From Taibaiella soli (GTDB taxonomy: Bacteria; Bacteroidota; Bacteroidia; Chitinophagales; Chitinophagaceae), in the NCBI RefSeq assembly GCF_003236175.1, contig NZ_QKTW01000022.1, forward strand, positions 183,309-247,308: a stretch of DNA of 64,000 bases, given 5' to 3'. Below the pieces are notes generated by a model. That model made no database searches and was not told where the DNA came from. It was given only the letters and a program-made list of their open reading frames with translations. A program made the translations under genes and the position numbers. Numbering within the stretch: position 1 is the stretch's first letter; each line of letters opens with the position of its first letter. This document shows, one piece after another, positions 1-7,771 of this stretch.

Positions 1-2
1 AA

Positions 3-281
3 GGCCTGATTACTCGCAAAGATGAAGCAGGTACTGAAGACACTGAAAACCGTTACATGAATATGGAAGACGGCAGTGGTGCAATGGAACGCGAACAACT
101 CGCTCAGCTGGCCAGCCGTCAGATCCAGTTCATCAACCACCTGGAAAAAGCACTGATCCGTATTGAAAATAAGACTTACGGTATCTGCCGCGTTACAGGC
201 AAACTGATCGACAAGGCTCGTCTGCGCGCTGTACCGCATGCAACACTCAGCATCGAAGCTAAAAAGACAATGACTAGATAA
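3..281 (+). CDS. TraR/DksA-family protein, C-terminal part (5' end outside window)
   Basis: The reading frame is open to the left edge, so this is the last 92 residues of a longer protein. The tail matches the C-terminal half of TraR/DksA proteins, which bind RNA polymerase through its secondary channel: an amphipathic helix (EREQLAQLASRQIQF) followed by the YGICRVTGKLI ... RLRAVPHATLSIEAK block. In classical DksA this block holds a four-Cys zinc finger. Here only the first Cys survives and the other three positions are non-Cys, a state I recall as common in Bacteroidota homologues. A transcription-factor role is inferred from family. The gene ends in front of a good intrinsic terminator. Confidence 0.85.
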   Translation, partial: GLITRKDEAGTEDTENRYMNMEDGSGAMEREQLAQLASRQIQFINHLEKALIRIENKTYGICRVTGKLIDKARLRAVPHATLSIEAKKTMTR

Positions 282-305
282 TTCAATATTTTTTTATCAC
301 GAGAG

Positions 306-337
306 AAGCCATTATGCAGTTTGCATAGTGGCTTTTT
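306..337 (+). terminator. Intrinsic terminator after the DksA-like gene
   Basis: A 12-bp stem (AAGCCATTATGC pairing with GCATAGTGGCTT, one G-U pair) with a short loop is followed by a T run. It lies about 25 bp after the stop codon. Confidence 0.75.
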
Positions 338-400
338 CCATCATTATCAGATAAGCAACCCAAGCCCAAAAGCTTAGTGCATCTTTTAATGTTTCCGTCG

Positions 401-408
401 TATCTTTG
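401..408 (+). promoter_or_regulatory. -7 promoter element (TATCTTTG) for accD
   Basis: TATCTTTG fits the Bacteroidota -7 consensus TAnnTTTG. It lies downstream of the preceding terminator and about 58 bp before the accD ATG, predicting a leader of roughly 50 nt. No clear -33 TTG is visible. Confidence 0.5.
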
Positions 409-465
409 ACGGCTGCTTTTATAAAAAGGCAGTTCACAACTCAGTTTTAACTAATCGAAAGATTT

Positions 466-1341
466 ATGTCCTCAACCTGGTTCCGTCGTATCAAAAAAGG
501 TGTATTAACCAGTACAACAGAGAAGAAAGAAGCTCCAGATGGTCTTTGGCACAAATGCCCGGAATGTAAAACAACCGTAACGATCAAAGAACTGGAAGAC
601 AATTTATACGTTTGCACGAAATGTAATTATCATAACCGCATCAACGCAAAAGAGTATTTCAGCATCCTTTTTGATGACGAGAAATACACCTTGTTGTTTG
701 AAGAAATCGTCAGTAAAGACCAACTCGGTTTCGTAGATCTGAAGCCGTACGATAAACGTCTCGTAGACGCGATGCGCACTACTGGTGTCCGCGATTCTAT
801 GAGCGTAGGTGCCGGTAACGTAAACGGTCACGGGCTGGTGATCGCTTGTATGAACTTCAACTTCATCGGTGGTTCAATGGGGTCTGTGGTTGGTGAAAAA
901 ATTGCCCGCGGTATCGATTACGCAATTAAACACAAACTTCCGTTTATGATCATCTCCAAATCAGGTGGTGCACGTATGATGGAAAGTGCTTTCTCGCTGA
1001 TGCAAATGGCGAAATCATCTGCGAAACTGACGCAGCTCGCAAAAGCTGGTCTGCCGTATATTTCTCTCATGACTGATCCTACAACTGGTGGTGTTACTGC
1101 GTCTTTTGCAATGCTGGGTGATATCAATATCGCTGAGCCAAATGCGCTGATCGGTTTTGCAGGTCCGCGTGTTATTAAAGAAACAATTAAGAAAGACCTC
1201 CCTAACGGCTTCCAGCGCTCTGAATTCTTGCTGGATCACGGCTTCCTCGATTTTATCGTAGACCGTAAAGTGCTGAAAACAAAACTTGCTCAGACTTTGG
1301 GCTGGTTTATGGAAAATCCGAAGACGATTAAGGAGGATTAA
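466..1341 (+). CDS. accD: Acetyl-CoA carboxylase carboxyltransferase subunit beta
   Basis: Transfers the carboxyl group from biotin to acetyl-CoA to make malonyl-CoA, the first committed step of fatty-acid synthesis, in complex with AccA. The 291-aa length is normal for AccD. The N-terminal zinc ribbon is intact (CPEC at residues 31-34 and CTKC at 50-53). The crotonase-fold core carries GGSMGSVVGEKIARG and SKSGGARMMES, the substrate and oxyanion segments. The accA partner is not in this window. The start is the first ATG after the predicted promoter. smpB follows after a 129-bp gap occupied by a mirrored word repeat. Confidence 0.97.
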   Translation: MSSTWFRRIKKGVLTSTTEKKEAPDGLWHKCPECKTTVTIKELEDNLYVCTKCNYHNRINAKEYFSILFDDEKYTLLFEEIVSKDQLGFVDLKPYDKRLVDAMRTTGVRDSMSVGAGNVNGHGLVIACMNFNFIGGSMGSVVGEKIARGIDYAIKHKLPFMIISKSGGARMMESAFSLMQMAKSSAKLTQLAKAGLPYISLMTDPTTGGVTASFAMLGDINIAEPNALIGFAGPRVIKETIKKDLPNGFQRSEFLLDHGFLDFIVDRKVLKTKLAQTLGWFMENPKTIKED

Positions 1342-1347
1342 TTAAAA

Positions 1348-1441
1348 CGTTAAATGGTTAAATGGTTAATGCGGTAATGAAGTCGTTGACTGATTTAACT
1401 AATTACCTGTTTGCCTATTTTGCCCATTTACCCAATTAACG
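1348..1441. repeat. Mirrored word repeat between accD and smpB (GTTAAATGG family)
   Basis: The left arm at 1348-1370 is built from GTTAAATGG words. The right arm at 1421-1441 is its imperfect reverse complement (17 of 21 positions by eye). The spacer can therefore form a long AT-rich hairpin just after the accD stop. Confidence 0.7.
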
Positions 1442-1470
1442 TAAATTCAGGATTTTAGACTAGAATTAAA

Positions 1471-1920
1471 TTGGCCGATTCCAACGTTTATATAAAAAAC
1501 CGCCCCGCCACTTTTGAGTATGCTATTGAAGACCGGCTCAAGGCTGGCATGGTGCTTACCGGTTCCGAAATCAAATCGATACGGAATGGTAAAGTAAGCT
1601 TCAATGACAGTTATTGCCTGTTTGAGAAAGGGGAGCTCTGGGTAAAAAGTTTGCATATCGCTGAATATGTCAACGCTGGCTATGCCGGTCACGATCCTAC
1701 GCGAGTGCGCAAATTATTGTTGACCCGCAAAGAGATTAAGAAGTGGTCGGATAAGGTGAAGGAAAAAGGGTATAGTATTATCCCGCTCGCTGTTTTCATC
1801 AATGAGAACGGCATAGCAAAAATTGAAATCGGGCTTGGTAAGGGTAAAAAACTCCATGACAAGCGCGAAAGTATCAGATCAAGAGATGTAGAGCGTGAAA
1901 TGAAGCGCTTTCTGAAATAA
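1471..1920 (+). CDS. smpB: SsrA-binding protein SmpB
   Basis: Partner of tmRNA in trans-translation, rescuing stalled ribosomes. The 149-aa protein has the full SmpB pattern: NRPATFEYAIED near the N-terminus, GMVLTGSEIKSIRNGKVSF, and the basic tail with GLGKGKKLHDKRESI and RSRDVEREMKR that enters the mRNA channel. The start is a TTG codon at 1471; an in-frame TAG 18 nt upstream excludes a longer form, and the first residues (MADSNVYIKNR) match usual SmpB N-termini. The gene ends directly at a hairpin terminator. Confidence 0.96.
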   Translation: MADSNVYIKNRPATFEYAIEDRLKAGMVLTGSEIKSIRNGKVSFNDSYCLFEKGELWVKSLHIAEYVNAGYAGHDPTRVRKLLLTRKEIKKWSDKVKEKGYSIIPLAVFINENGIAKIEIGLGKGKKLHDKRESIRSRDVEREMKRFLK

Positions 1921-1950
1921 AAAAATGCCGCCCTTCGGGACGGCATTTTT
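1921..1950 (+). terminator. Intrinsic terminator of smpB
   Basis: AAAAATGCCGCCC, loop TTCG, GGACGGCATTTTT: a 13-bp stem with one mismatch, a stable UUCG-type loop and T/A tracts on both sides. It starts immediately after the stop codon. Confidence 0.9.
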
Positions 1951-2056
1951 CGTGAATGGTAAATGGTCAAAGGTGAATGCCCTTATAATTGGATACATTG
2001 CATGCAGCCTCTTCCCGGTATTGAGGATATTCACCATTCACCATTGATGATTCACG
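1951..2056. repeat. Mirrored word repeat (GTGAATGG family)
   Basis: Left arm 1951-1978 and right arm 2029-2056 are each 28 nt and match as reverse complements at 23 of 28 positions. Both arms end in CGTGAAT. The repeat begins directly after the smpB terminator and ends before the rrf2 promoter. Confidence 0.75.
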
Positions 2057-2079
2057 TAAAAAATAATTTCAGACAAAAA

Positions 2080-2090
2080 TATCCTTTATT
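2080..2090 (+). promoter_or_regulatory. Candidate operator half shared by rrf2 and hmp (TATCCTTTATT)
   Basis: The 11-mer TATCCTTTATT lies 14 bp upstream of the rrf2 -7 element. Its exact reverse complement occurs at 2591-2601, in the 64-bp gap before hmp. Sharing between these two upstream regions suggests the binding site of the Rrf2 protein. This is inference from position and identity only. Confidence 0.4.
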
Positions 2091-2103
2091 ATTTATTTCC
2101 TTT

Positions 2104-2111
2104 TACCTTTG
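2104..2111 (+). promoter_or_regulatory. -7 promoter element (TACCTTTG) for rrf2-hmp
   Basis: TACCTTTG matches TAnnTTTG exactly, 24 bp before the rrf2 ATG. Confidence 0.6.
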
Positions 2112-2134
2112 TTTTGTCATAGCGACAATGAGCG

Positions 2135-2575
2135 ATGGGAATCTTTTCTAAAACATGTGAATACGCCATGCGGGCGGTATTTTATGTGGCCAGCAATACT
2201 GCCGATGGCAGTAGAGTGGGGCTGAAAGAGATTGCCGCAGAGATAGATTCTCCCGAACATTTTCTCGCCAAGATTTTACAAGATCTTTGCCGTAAAGGTA
2301 TCATTGATTCTGCCAAAGGTCCGAACGGCGGTTTTTTTGCCGACGCTAAAACAATGACGCGGCCGCTTTCTGATATTGTTTCAGCTGTAGATGGTGATGC
2401 TATTTTTACGGGTTGCGGTTTAGGACTCTCGCAATGCTCGGAAATCAATCCTTGCCCTTTGCACGCAGAATTCAAAAAAGTGCGCAATCAGATTACACAC
2501 ATGCTCACGACTACAACCATTGGTCAATTCAACAAACAATTGCTCAACGGAAAAATTTCACTGAAGAAAACCTGA
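2135..2575 (+). CDS. Rrf2-family transcriptional regulator (NsrR/IscR-like)
   Basis: A 146-aa Rrf2 protein. The N-terminal winged helix runs from MGIFSKTCEYAMRAVFYVA to about residue 75, with the wing KGPNGGFF. A three-Cys cluster follows at C94, C101 and C107 (GCGLGLSQC...NPC), as in Rrf2 members that hold an Fe-S cluster to sense NO or iron-sulfur status. The next gene, 64 bp downstream on the same strand, is flavohaemoglobin, so an NsrR-like NO sensor controlling hmp is the simplest reading. Spacing of the Cys residues (x6, x5) differs slightly from classical NsrR, so the cluster type is not settled. Confidence 0.9.
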   Translation: MGIFSKTCEYAMRAVFYVASNTADGSRVGLKEIAAEIDSPEHFLAKILQDLCRKGIIDSAKGPNGGFFADAKTMTRPLSDIVSAVDGDAIFTGCGLGLSQCSEINPCPLHAEFKKVRNQITHMLTTTTIGQFNKQLLNGKISLKKT

Positions 2576-2590
2576 CTATTTTTTTGAATA

Positions 2591-2601
2591 AATAAAGGAT
2601 A
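2591..2601 (-). promoter_or_regulatory. Candidate operator before hmp (reverse complement of 2080-2090)
   Basis: AATAAAGGATA is the exact reverse complement of the 11-mer upstream of rrf2, placed 39 bp before the hmp ATG. Flanking AT-rich sequence is also similar. Confidence 0.4.
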
Positions 2602-2639
2602 AAAAGGTATTAATATATTCTAACTGAAAACAACAAGAA

Positions 2640-3839
2640 ATGACAAACGAACAAAAAGAGCTCATTAAAGCCACGGTGCCGATTTTGAAAGAACATGGCG
2701 TATTGCTTACTTCCCATTTTTATAATAGAATGTTTACCCACAACCCTGAACTGAAAAACATGTTCAACATGGGTAATCAGCAGAATAAAAAACAACAGAC
2801 TGCGCTGGCAATGGCTGTGTTAGCTTATGCTGAGAATATAGAAAATCCGGCAGTGCTGATGCCGGCAGTGGATAGCATCGGACAAAAACATACTAGTCTG
2901 GATATCCGTCCAGAGCATTATGCAATCGTTGGTAAACATTTGATTGCTTCAATCAGTGAGGTATTGGGTGAGGGTGCCACACCAGCAATCCTGGATGCAT
3001 GGACAGCAGCCTATCTTCAGCTGGCTTCTATCATGAGTGGCCATGAGCAGTCACTGTATGATAATCAGGTCAAGAAAGAAGGTGGCTGGACTGGCTGGCG
3101 TCCGTTTATCGTGAAAGAGAAAGTGAAAGAATCTGATGAGATTACTTCTTTCTATTTGTATCCTGCAGATGGTGGTCCAGTGGCAGATTTTACGCCAGGG
3201 CAATATCTCAGTGTCCGTTTATTTTTGCCAGAACTGAATTTGCTGCAACCACGACAATACAGTATTTCTTGTGCACCAAATGGTTCTTATTACCGCATCT
3301 CAGTGAAGAAAGAAACACATGCCGTTCACCCGGATGGTATGATCAGCAATCACCTGCATTATTTCATAAATGAAGGCGATATGATTGAAATCACTGCTCC
3401 GGCCGGAAATTTCGTTTTAGCAGAAAATGATCGTCCTGTGGTGTTTATCAGTGGTGGCGTAGGACAGACACCGTTGATGAGCATGCTGGAAACGCTGGTG
3501 CAAAGGAAAACCACGCAGCCAAAAACCTGGATTCATGGCTGTAAAGCCGCAAACGCGCATGCTTTCAAAAGCATCATCGCGGAATGGTCTGACGGTAATG
3601 AAACGCTAAACACGCATTTTTTCTACGATACACCTGCAGAAGGTCAGACTGATGTGATTAGCGGATGGGTAGAATTAAATCGTTTTGATCAGCAAGTGCT
3701 TTCTCCGGAAGCGGATTATTATATCTGTGGTCCTGCACCATTTATCAAAAAGCATTATGAATATCTCACGGCACACGGCGTTGGAAAAGAAGCAATTCAT
3801 TTTGAAGAATTTGGACCGGCATCTTTACAATTAAACTAA
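2640..3839 (+). CDS. hmp: Flavohaemoglobin / nitric oxide dioxygenase
   Basis: Oxidises NO to nitrate with O2 and NAD(P)H in the cytoplasm. The 399-aa length equals canonical Hmp. The globin domain covers about residues 1-140, with B10 Tyr28 in HFYNRMF and proximal His84 in GQKHTS. A FAD domain follows with RQYS at 205-208. The NAD domain carries GGVGQTPLMSML from 272. All three modules are complete. It follows the Rrf2 gene by 64 bp and probably shares or parallels its control. Confidence 0.97.
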   Translation: MTNEQKELIKATVPILKEHGVLLTSHFYNRMFTHNPELKNMFNMGNQQNKKQQTALAMAVLAYAENIENPAVLMPAVDSIGQKHTSLDIRPEHYAIVGKHLIASISEVLGEGATPAILDAWTAAYLQLASIMSGHEQSLYDNQVKKEGGWTGWRPFIVKEKVKESDEITSFYLYPADGGPVADFTPGQYLSVRLFLPELNLLQPRQYSISCAPNGSYYRISVKKETHAVHPDGMISNHLHYFINEGDMIEITAPAGNFVLAENDRPVVFISGGVGQTPLMSMLETLVQRKTTQPKTWIHGCKAANAHAFKSIIAEWSDGNETLNTHFFYDTPAEGQTDVISGWVELNRFDQQVLSPEADYYICGPAPFIKKHYEYLTAHGVGKEAIHFEEFGPASLQLN

Positions 3840-3892
3840 AAGTCAAAATTCAAAAATGCTCGCCTTTCAATAGAAGTGAGCGTACATAAGTG

Positions 3893-3973
3893 GCGAAGCT
3901 GCAAAGATTTATGCTAACATGACGAATTTCTTGCTCTCGTCAGGTTACCATTCTTTGCGGCTTTGCTTTTTCT
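3893..3973 (+). terminator. Long stem-loop after hmp, probable terminator
   Basis: GCGAAGCTGCAAAGA at 3893-3907 pairs with TCTTTGCGGCTTTGC at 3952-3966 (13 of 15 positions), enclosing a small GACGA/TCGTC hairpin, and is followed by a T-rich run. The arm sequence resembles the perfect terminator at 13731-13763. The rest of the 239-bp gap is AT-rich, with no gene seen. Confidence 0.5.
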
Positions 3974-4078
3974 TGTAGTGAGAAAAATGTCAAAAAGCCA
4001 AAAAATGACCTTCCGGTTGTTTGTTTTCGGAGAAGAATTAATATTTTTAGCGCTTATCATTATTAACGTCTCACCCGA

Positions 4079-5062
4079 ATGAATAAGAATGTACTCCTGT
4101 TGCGAAATGCAGCTTTGACTTTGATGGCGTCTGCTATCTGTTTTACCGCTTGTAAAAAAGATGATAACGGTAGCACTTCTACGCCACCAACAACTACGCC
4201 TCCGGTTACTACACCTCCGGTTACGAATCCAGATACATTTAAAGTTGCGAAAGCTGGCGGTAAATCCGTTGTGTATGTGGAAGTGAATAACGAGAGCATG
4301 CTCAATGTTGCGAAGTATACATTAAAAGACAGCGGTCAGCAATTGTTTGATATCGCCATCATCTTTGCAGCAAACGTTAACTACGATACTGTAAACAACA
4401 GAGCAATTCTGTATTACAATCAGCAAGTGACTAGCGTGATTAATAACGTTGCAACGCAAGTAGCGCCGTTGCAGAAGAAAGGGATCAAGGTATTGTTGTC
4501 CGTTCTGGGTAATCACATGGGCGCTGGCATCAGCAACTTCACCAGCCGCGCATCTGCGCATGATTTTGCAGTTCAGCTTTCTACTGCTGTTACCGCTAAC
4601 AACCTGGATGGGATTGACTTCGATGATGAATATGCTGATTACGGAAAATACAACACTGGCCAACCAAACGACAGTTCATTCACAATGTTGGTGGATGAGC
4701 TTCGTCAGCTGATGCCAAGCAAATTAATTACGATGTATTACTATGGTCCGGCTGCACAGCGTTTGTCTTACAATGGCAAAAATGTAGGCGATATGCTCGA
4801 CTACTCATGGAATGCGATTTACGGTACTTTTAATACTCCAACCATTCCAGGCATGCCGAAGAGTAATTTGTCTCCGGCAGCTGTAAGTCTTTCAGGTCCA
4901 CAAGCTACTACGCAAACAAAGGCCGCGAGTCTGGCTACTTCTACTAAAAATGGCAGTTATGGCGTTTATATGTGGTATAATCTGACGAGCACCGATCAGT
5001 CTGGTTATATGTCTGCAGCAACGCAGATTTTGTACAACGACAGCGTTAAGTACAATCCGTAG
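4079..5062 (+). CDS. GH18 endo-beta-N-acetylglucosaminidase-like lipoprotein (EndoH type)
   Basis: A 327-aa glycoside hydrolase family 18 protein. Residues 1-25 form a lipoprotein signal with the acceptor Cys25 in FTACKK, then a Thr/Pro linker (about 33-52). The catalytic strand reads LDGIDFDDEYADYG, with D180, D182 and the acid Glu184. This is closer to the EndoH subgroup than to chitinases, which suggests cleavage of the chitobiose core of N-glycans (EC 3.2.1.96); substrate is inferred from the motif. A surface or periplasmic lipoprotein location is likely. It stands alone with its own terminator; no SusC/SusD pair is adjacent. Confidence 0.85.
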   Translation: MNKNVLLLRNAALTLMASAICFTACKKDDNGSTSTPPTTTPPVTTPPVTNPDTFKVAKAGGKSVVYVEVNNESMLNVAKYTLKDSGQQLFDIAIIFAANVNYDTVNNRAILYYNQQVTSVINNVATQVAPLQKKGIKVLLSVLGNHMGAGISNFTSRASAHDFAVQLSTAVTANNLDGIDFDDEYADYGKYNTGQPNDSSFTMLVDELRQLMPSKLITMYYYGPAAQRLSYNGKNVGDMLDYSWNAIYGTFNTPTIPGMPKSNLSPAAVSLSGPQATTQTKAASLATSTKNGSYGVYMWYNLTSTDQSGYMSAATQILYNDSVKYNP

Positions 5063-5083
5063 GTTCAATCAATTTTTATAGTG

Positions 5084-5116
5084 AAGCACCTGTGTAATCG
5101 CAGGTGCTTTTTTATT
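5084..5116 (+). terminator. Intrinsic terminator of the GH18 gene
   Basis: AAGCACCTG and CAGGTGCTT form a perfect 9-bp stem with an 8-nt loop, followed by a T-rich run. A possible upstream GTG start (5081) for the next gene lies in this hairpin, which argues for the later ATG. Confidence 0.85.
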
Positions 5117-5233
5117 TTCAGGCTACAGTCTGTTGTGTTTGCGGAGATTAACAGCTGGCTTTTTCAGCTGCGGGTAATACTTAATGCTGCGGTAATCTTG
5201 ATTGAATATTTTAGGCTGGTGAAAACTTTCGTT

Positions 5234-5608
5234 ATGAACAGTGCGCTCTCTTACTTAGGTTGCAATGATCAAATAATTGATCAGTCAAAATCCGAATTTT
5301 CATTGGTTAGTGCTTATCTGAATGGCATTGGCATTAACTGGGAAAATGATCAGCTGAATATTGATCTGAAGTTTGAATTGTTTTATCCCGCAGGCAAAAG
5401 ACTTGTGCTAAAGTTCAATGATGTGTTCGAATACGATTTCAATTACAATGCGGCACATTATTTTTATTACGTAGAAAGATTGAAACTGCTCAAAGCCGAA
5501 AACCGCTACTACATTAGTCTTGATCCGGTAGATCAATCCGAAAAAATTGATGCGAAGGATAATGATATTATTGTGGCAACAAATCTGGAAGCGTATTTAA
5601 TCAGTTGA
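5234..5608 (+). CDS. Conserved hypothetical protein, 124 aa
   Basis: I do not recognise this family. The frame is open from a GTG at 5081, but that would start inside the terminator of the previous gene, so the ATG at 5234 (MNSALSYLG) is preferred. No signal peptide or membrane segment is visible. The protein is acidic and rich in Asn, Asp and Tyr with alternating beta-type segments (LNIDLKFELFYP, RLVLKFNDVFEYDF), resembling small cytoplasmic beta-sandwich proteins. It is monocistronic and its last codons run into a mirrored repeat. Confidence 0.6.
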   Translation: MNSALSYLGCNDQIIDQSKSEFSLVSAYLNGIGINWENDQLNIDLKFELFYPAGKRLVLKFNDVFEYDFNYNAAHYFYYVERLKLLKAENRYYISLDPVDQSEKIDAKDNDIIVATNLEAYLIS

Positions 5609-5770
5609 CAATGGACAGTGAACAATTGACAGTTGCACATGTTTGTTGGGTTCACAAAACAATTTGTTCAACTCACAATGGTGGTGAACGTTAATTCGCC
5701 CGTCCGGCTTTCTCTTTGCTTGCAGGTATTTAATAAATAAGAGAACTGTCAATTTTCCATTGTCAATTGG
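5602..5770. repeat. Mirrored word repeat (ATTGACAGTT family)
   Basis: Left arm 5604-5634 contains TTGACAATGGA and ATTGACAGTT. Right arm 5744-5770 holds the same two words reverse-complemented and in mirrored order. It overlaps the ends of both convergent genes. Confidence 0.65.
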
Positions 5771-6260
5771 TCTTAGATTCCCATTTACTTCCGTCTTCAA
5801 ACACAACTTCTGTGGGCCATGCTTTGGTGATGGTATCTAGCTTATTAGTGAGTACGCCCCAGGTTGCAGTACGTTCCTTGCCAGCTTCTAAAGGCTCGTC
5901 GTCAAAACTGCCACCGATGCCGGTTGCAGCGTAGCCCATTTCCACTGGTGCGCCGGTACTGTCGGTGCCATACCATTTAAAGCGAATGGCTTCGATTTTT
6001 TTTGCGGAAATATTTTTATAAGTGAGTGCCACACTTTTGTAATGGGTACCTTTTTTTTGCACGAGGTGATAACCGGCAATGCGGACGGGTGCCTGCTCAA
6101 CGCCTACTGTATCAAATTCTACCCGACTGAGCAAAGCATTATGAAAACTATCTACATAGTTTTTGGACGTTGTCTCTTCCACGACCGTGCGTTCGCAATT
6201 CAGATTGGCACGGTTGCAGGAAAGTAGTAAAATGAACAGGAACGCGTAGTGAGTTTTCAT
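5763..6260 (-). CDS. Hypothetical lipoprotein, 165 aa
   Basis: Starts MKTHYAFLFILLLSC, a short lipoprotein signal with acceptor Cys15. The mature part is soluble and beta-rich with a segment around GYHLVQKKGTHYKSVALTYKNISAKKIEAIRFKWYG split by turns, the sort of sequence seen in periplasmic proteins that describe additions to conserved scaffolds. No enzyme motif is visible and I do not recognise the family. It faces the 124-aa gene convergently across a mirrored repeat. Confidence 0.65.
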   Translation of the reverse strand: MKTHYAFLFILLLSCNRANLNCERTVVEETTSKNYVDSFHNALLSRVEFDTVGVEQAPVRIAGYHLVQKKGTHYKSVALTYKNISAKKIEAIRFKWYGTDSTGAPVEMGYAATGIGGSFDDEPLEAGKERTATWGVLTNKLDTITKAWPTEVVFEDGSKWESKTN

Positions 6261-6621
6261 GTCCGATTAATAGCCGTTTATTTTTTTGTCCTTCAAAAGA
6301 CTGTACAATTCAGCGAAAGTTTAGTCTTGACTAAAGATACCGATATGTATCGGGATGTCAATATTTCGTATTTTAATCAGATGAAGCGTCTCTCTAAAAT
6401 ACTAACCGCTATTATTTCTCTACTTAGCATCAGGTGGCATGAATGTTCGTCATTGATCAACCATTATTGAGTTTATTCTGTCTTTATTTTAAACATCAGA
6501 TGAATTTTGGATTCTTATGAAAAAGTTGGTTACATCATATTTATGCTCTCCGATAGCCACCTCCGTACATTTTTTCAAATCAGACAGCATGAGTGCGCTT
6601 CGATACCATTAAACCAATCAG
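6261..6621. other. 361-bp intergenic region with aborted signal-peptide-like starts
   Basis: No full gene is seen. Two very short frames begin like secreted proteins: ATG at 6381 (MKRLSKILTAIISLLS, 29 codons) and ATG at 6516 (MKKLVTSYLC, 31 codons). The word ATCAGATGAA occurs at the first of these, again near 6495, and at the start of the real gene at 6622. A small CCGATA/TATCGG hairpin lies near 6340. It may be a decayed copy of a short secreted-protein gene. Confidence 0.35.
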
Positions 6622-7134
6622 ATGAAAACCATTTTATTCACAACGATGATTTTTTGTGCGGCTCATTTCGCTCATGCTCAGGTAAATTATAAAACACCGA
6701 ACGTAAACAACGACCCGCCAAAGCATTTGGTTGCATTCAGCTATTATGACGGCGATCGGTACGTGAAGCTCGCTGATAGTTATATTGATTTACAGCTGCA
6801 GGACCGCGTTTTTAAGAACGTGCATATGCAAGATCCGTTTGACGTGATACTTTGTATCAAAAACACTTCAAACCGTAGTGTCTATGTGCCGCGGCAAATC
6901 TTTTGCTGGTACGATAGCGGTTTTGGCAGCGATAGATATTTCTTCAGCAGTTCGGATGTGCTTCTTCCTGGTAAGACGAAAAAAATCCCCATTCATGTAA
7001 AGAACAATTGGCGGGAATTCTTTCAGAAGAATGGTTTCATTGCTTTGTTTACATCAGACACGACGGAGCTTCGTTATAAGATCAATCTGAAAGTTCATTT
7101 TGTAAAAACAGATACCACCGCAAAAGGGGGATAA
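6622..7134 (+). CDS. Hypothetical secreted protein, 170 aa
   Basis: Signal peptide MKTILFTTMIFCAAHFAHAQ with likely cleavage after AHA. The mature domain has a beta-sandwich look with a central DVILCIKNTSNRSVYVPRQ strand pair and ends LRYKINLKVHFVK. The pattern resembles extracellular immunoglobulin-like accessory domains, but I cannot name a family. No catalytic motif is seen. It is preceded by a 361-bp region with similar aborted starts and followed by a broken methyltransferase gene. Confidence 0.6.
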   Translation: MKTILFTTMIFCAAHFAHAQVNYKTPNVNNDPPKHLVAFSYYDGDRYVKLADSYIDLQLQDRVFKNVHMQDPFDVILCIKNTSNRSVYVPRQIFCWYDSGFGSDRYFFSSSDVLLPGKTKKIPIHVKNNWREFFQKNGFIALFTSDTTELRYKINLKVHFVKTDTTAKGG

Positions 7135-7206
7135 AACTTTGAAGTCCGCACTGTATTTTGAGTTTGCGACGAAAAATCGCTACCTGAAACAAATATCAAA
7201 CCAAAC

Positions 7207-7765
7207 ATGAATTACTTTCCCTATATCGTTTACGGCGCCTGGCTGGCATCTGAAATATTGTTGAATCGTATGGTCCGGTCCAAAAGATAAGAAGAACTCG
7301 GACAGATATTCGCTGGCTGTTATCTGGTTGACCATTGCGATGGTCTGCGTAAAGGTGGTGCTGACAGCGCGAATCGATCACAATCCGATTTTTACCAGTT
7401 ATGCTGTAGCCATGAATGTCGGACTAGGCGTCATTATCCTGGGAATGGTTTTGCGTTTCGCAGTAATCCGCTCGCTGGGCCGCTATTTTACGGTAGATGT
7501 AACGATTCGCGAAGGACATCAGCTCAAAACCGATGGCATTTACCGTTATCTCCGGCATCCGTCTTACGCAGCTTCGTTGATTTCGTTTGCGGGTTTCGGG
7601 ATTTCACTCAATAATTATCTTTCCTTGCTCATGCTGGTGGTGTTAATCGGCGCGGCGTTTTTCTATCGTGTCAAAGTAGAAGAAAGAGCATTGATTGAAC
7701 AGTTTGGCGATGATTATATCAATTACATGAAGCGGAGCAAACGCCTTATTCCGTTTATTTTTTGA
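7207..7765 (+). pseudogene. Isoprenylcysteine carboxyl methyltransferase-family membrane protein, frameshifted
   Basis: The ATG at 7207 starts MNYFPYIVYGAWLASEILLNRM, a transmembrane N-terminus, but the frame hits TAA at 7288. The rest of the protein continues one frame over from DKKNSDRYSLAVIW to the stop at 7765. The break lies at a run of four A (7282-7285); removing one A restores ...RSKDKKNSD.... The downstream part carries GIYRYLRHPSYAA and the C-terminal EERALIEQFGDDYINYMKR, hallmarks of the ICMT/PEMT family. A bypass start at TTG 7328 would lose the first helix. This is either a recent inactivation, a phase-variable A run, or a sequencing error. Confidence 0.75.
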
Positions 7766-7771
7766 TACGCC

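Noticed and set aside
5081..5233. N-terminal extension of the 124-aa hypothetical protein to GTG 5081
   Set aside because: The extension begins inside the terminator hairpin of the GH18 gene.
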